A DNA stretch of 64,000 nt from Planctomycetaceae bacterium (GTDB lineage Bacteria > Planctomycetota > Phycisphaerae > Tepidisphaerales > Tepidisphaeraceae). The stretch spans positions 174,240 to 238,239 of the forward strand of contig JAIYCY010000032.1 in NCBI GenBank assembly GCA_027487775.1, read 5' to 3'. Under the pieces are notes generated by a model, which saw only the letters and a program-made list of their open reading frames with translations, had not been told where the DNA came from and made no database searches. The position numbers and the translations under genes are program-made. Of this stretch, positions 63,862 to 64,000 are shown one piece after another; the first letter of the stretch is position 1, and the number at the start of each line of letters is the position of its first letter.

Positions 63862-64000
63862 TCAAGGCAATCGCGCCACGAGTTCCTCGATGCTCTCCCG
63901 CTCGTCCGCCCCATCAAAGACGGCCACGTCGAAACCGGATTCACCGTTCAGATAGTCACGAACCCCCGTGTCACGAGGATCGCTAGGCACGATATCACCA
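63862..64000 (-). CDS. C-terminal fragment of an unidentified protein (cut by window)
   Basis: The frame is open to the right edge and ends at a TGA at 63864-63862. The last 45 residues read with normal codon use and include GVRDYLNGESGFDVAVFDGADERES and the end IEELVARLP. The fragment is too short to name. A terminator follows it on the same strand, which supports a real gene. The FDVAVFDGADE segment could belong to a Rossmann or P-loop fold, but that is only a guess. Confidence 0.55.
   Translation of the reverse strand, partial: GDIVPSDPRDTGVRDYLNGESGFDVAVFDGADERESIEELVARLP

Overview
The window comes from a GC-rich chromosome that looks like a planctomycete, most likely of the class Phycisphaerae. 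The clues are a secreted protein with a PEP-CTERM tail, a very large secreted protein with the planctomycete RLLL-type N-terminal motif, a MoxR plus giant von Willebrand membrane-protein pair, a TTG-started RsgA, and many signal-peptide proteins with no recognisable family. Gene density is high. Most genes are single housekeeping genes on alternating strands. No rRNA, convincing tRNA, insertion sequence, prophage or CRISPR array is visible. Many long antisense ORFs are by-products of the GC-rich third codon position.

Layout. 0-10 kb: a sugar (KDG-type) kinase cut by the left edge, QueE (7-deazaguanine synthesis), an orphan RegB-like redox histidine kinase, a PEP-CTERM surface protein, a secreted GHL10 glycoside hydrolase with an attenuator-like leader, and two glycosyltransferases. 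10-12.3 kb: an unusual tract holding a degenerate receiver protein, stacked RNA hairpins, two short arginine-rich peptides and a 16-bp perfect palindromic hairpin. 12.3-22 kb: UppP, PgsA, a lone archaeal-type topoisomerase VI A subunit, a patatin lipoprotein, TpiA, a secreted WD40-like protein, REP-like palindromes, IlvC and a GT39 membrane glycosyltransferase. 22-33 kb: a secreted esterase, sigma-54 (RpoN), YchF, ProB, a von Willebrand membrane protein and an UPF0316 protein. 33-40.6 kb: a ComJ/Nin-family protein, an HMA lipoprotein followed by a predicted outer-membrane barrel, and the MoxR/VWA pair. 40.7-48.7 kb: MetK, DnaK, RsgA without its zinc knuckle, PurC and Alr. 48.8-54.4 kb: a 1088-residue secreted sugar-dehydrogenase-like protein with Ig and SdrD-B-like repeats, a Tyr/His-rich secreted protein, and Kbl.

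The clearest multi-gene system runs from 63.4 down to 54.5 kb. It is one minus-strand operon for a cbb3-type high-affinity cytochrome oxidase: ccoN-ccoO fused in one frame, ccoQ, a one-haem ccoP, ccoG, fixH/ccoH, a TauE/SafE-family membrane protein, the copper ATPase ccoI, and the tiny ccoS. It has a good sigma-70-type promoter with a 24-bp perfect dyad at the expected start site. Structural and assembly genes are together, so this operon could in principle build the oxidase. A gene fragment enters from the right edge, with its own terminator.

The best candidates for something undescribed are the 10.5-12.3 kb RNA/peptide tract, the orphan topoisomerase VI A gene, the cbb3 operator-like dyad and the GHL10 leader. 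All family names come from reading motifs by eye, without database searches.
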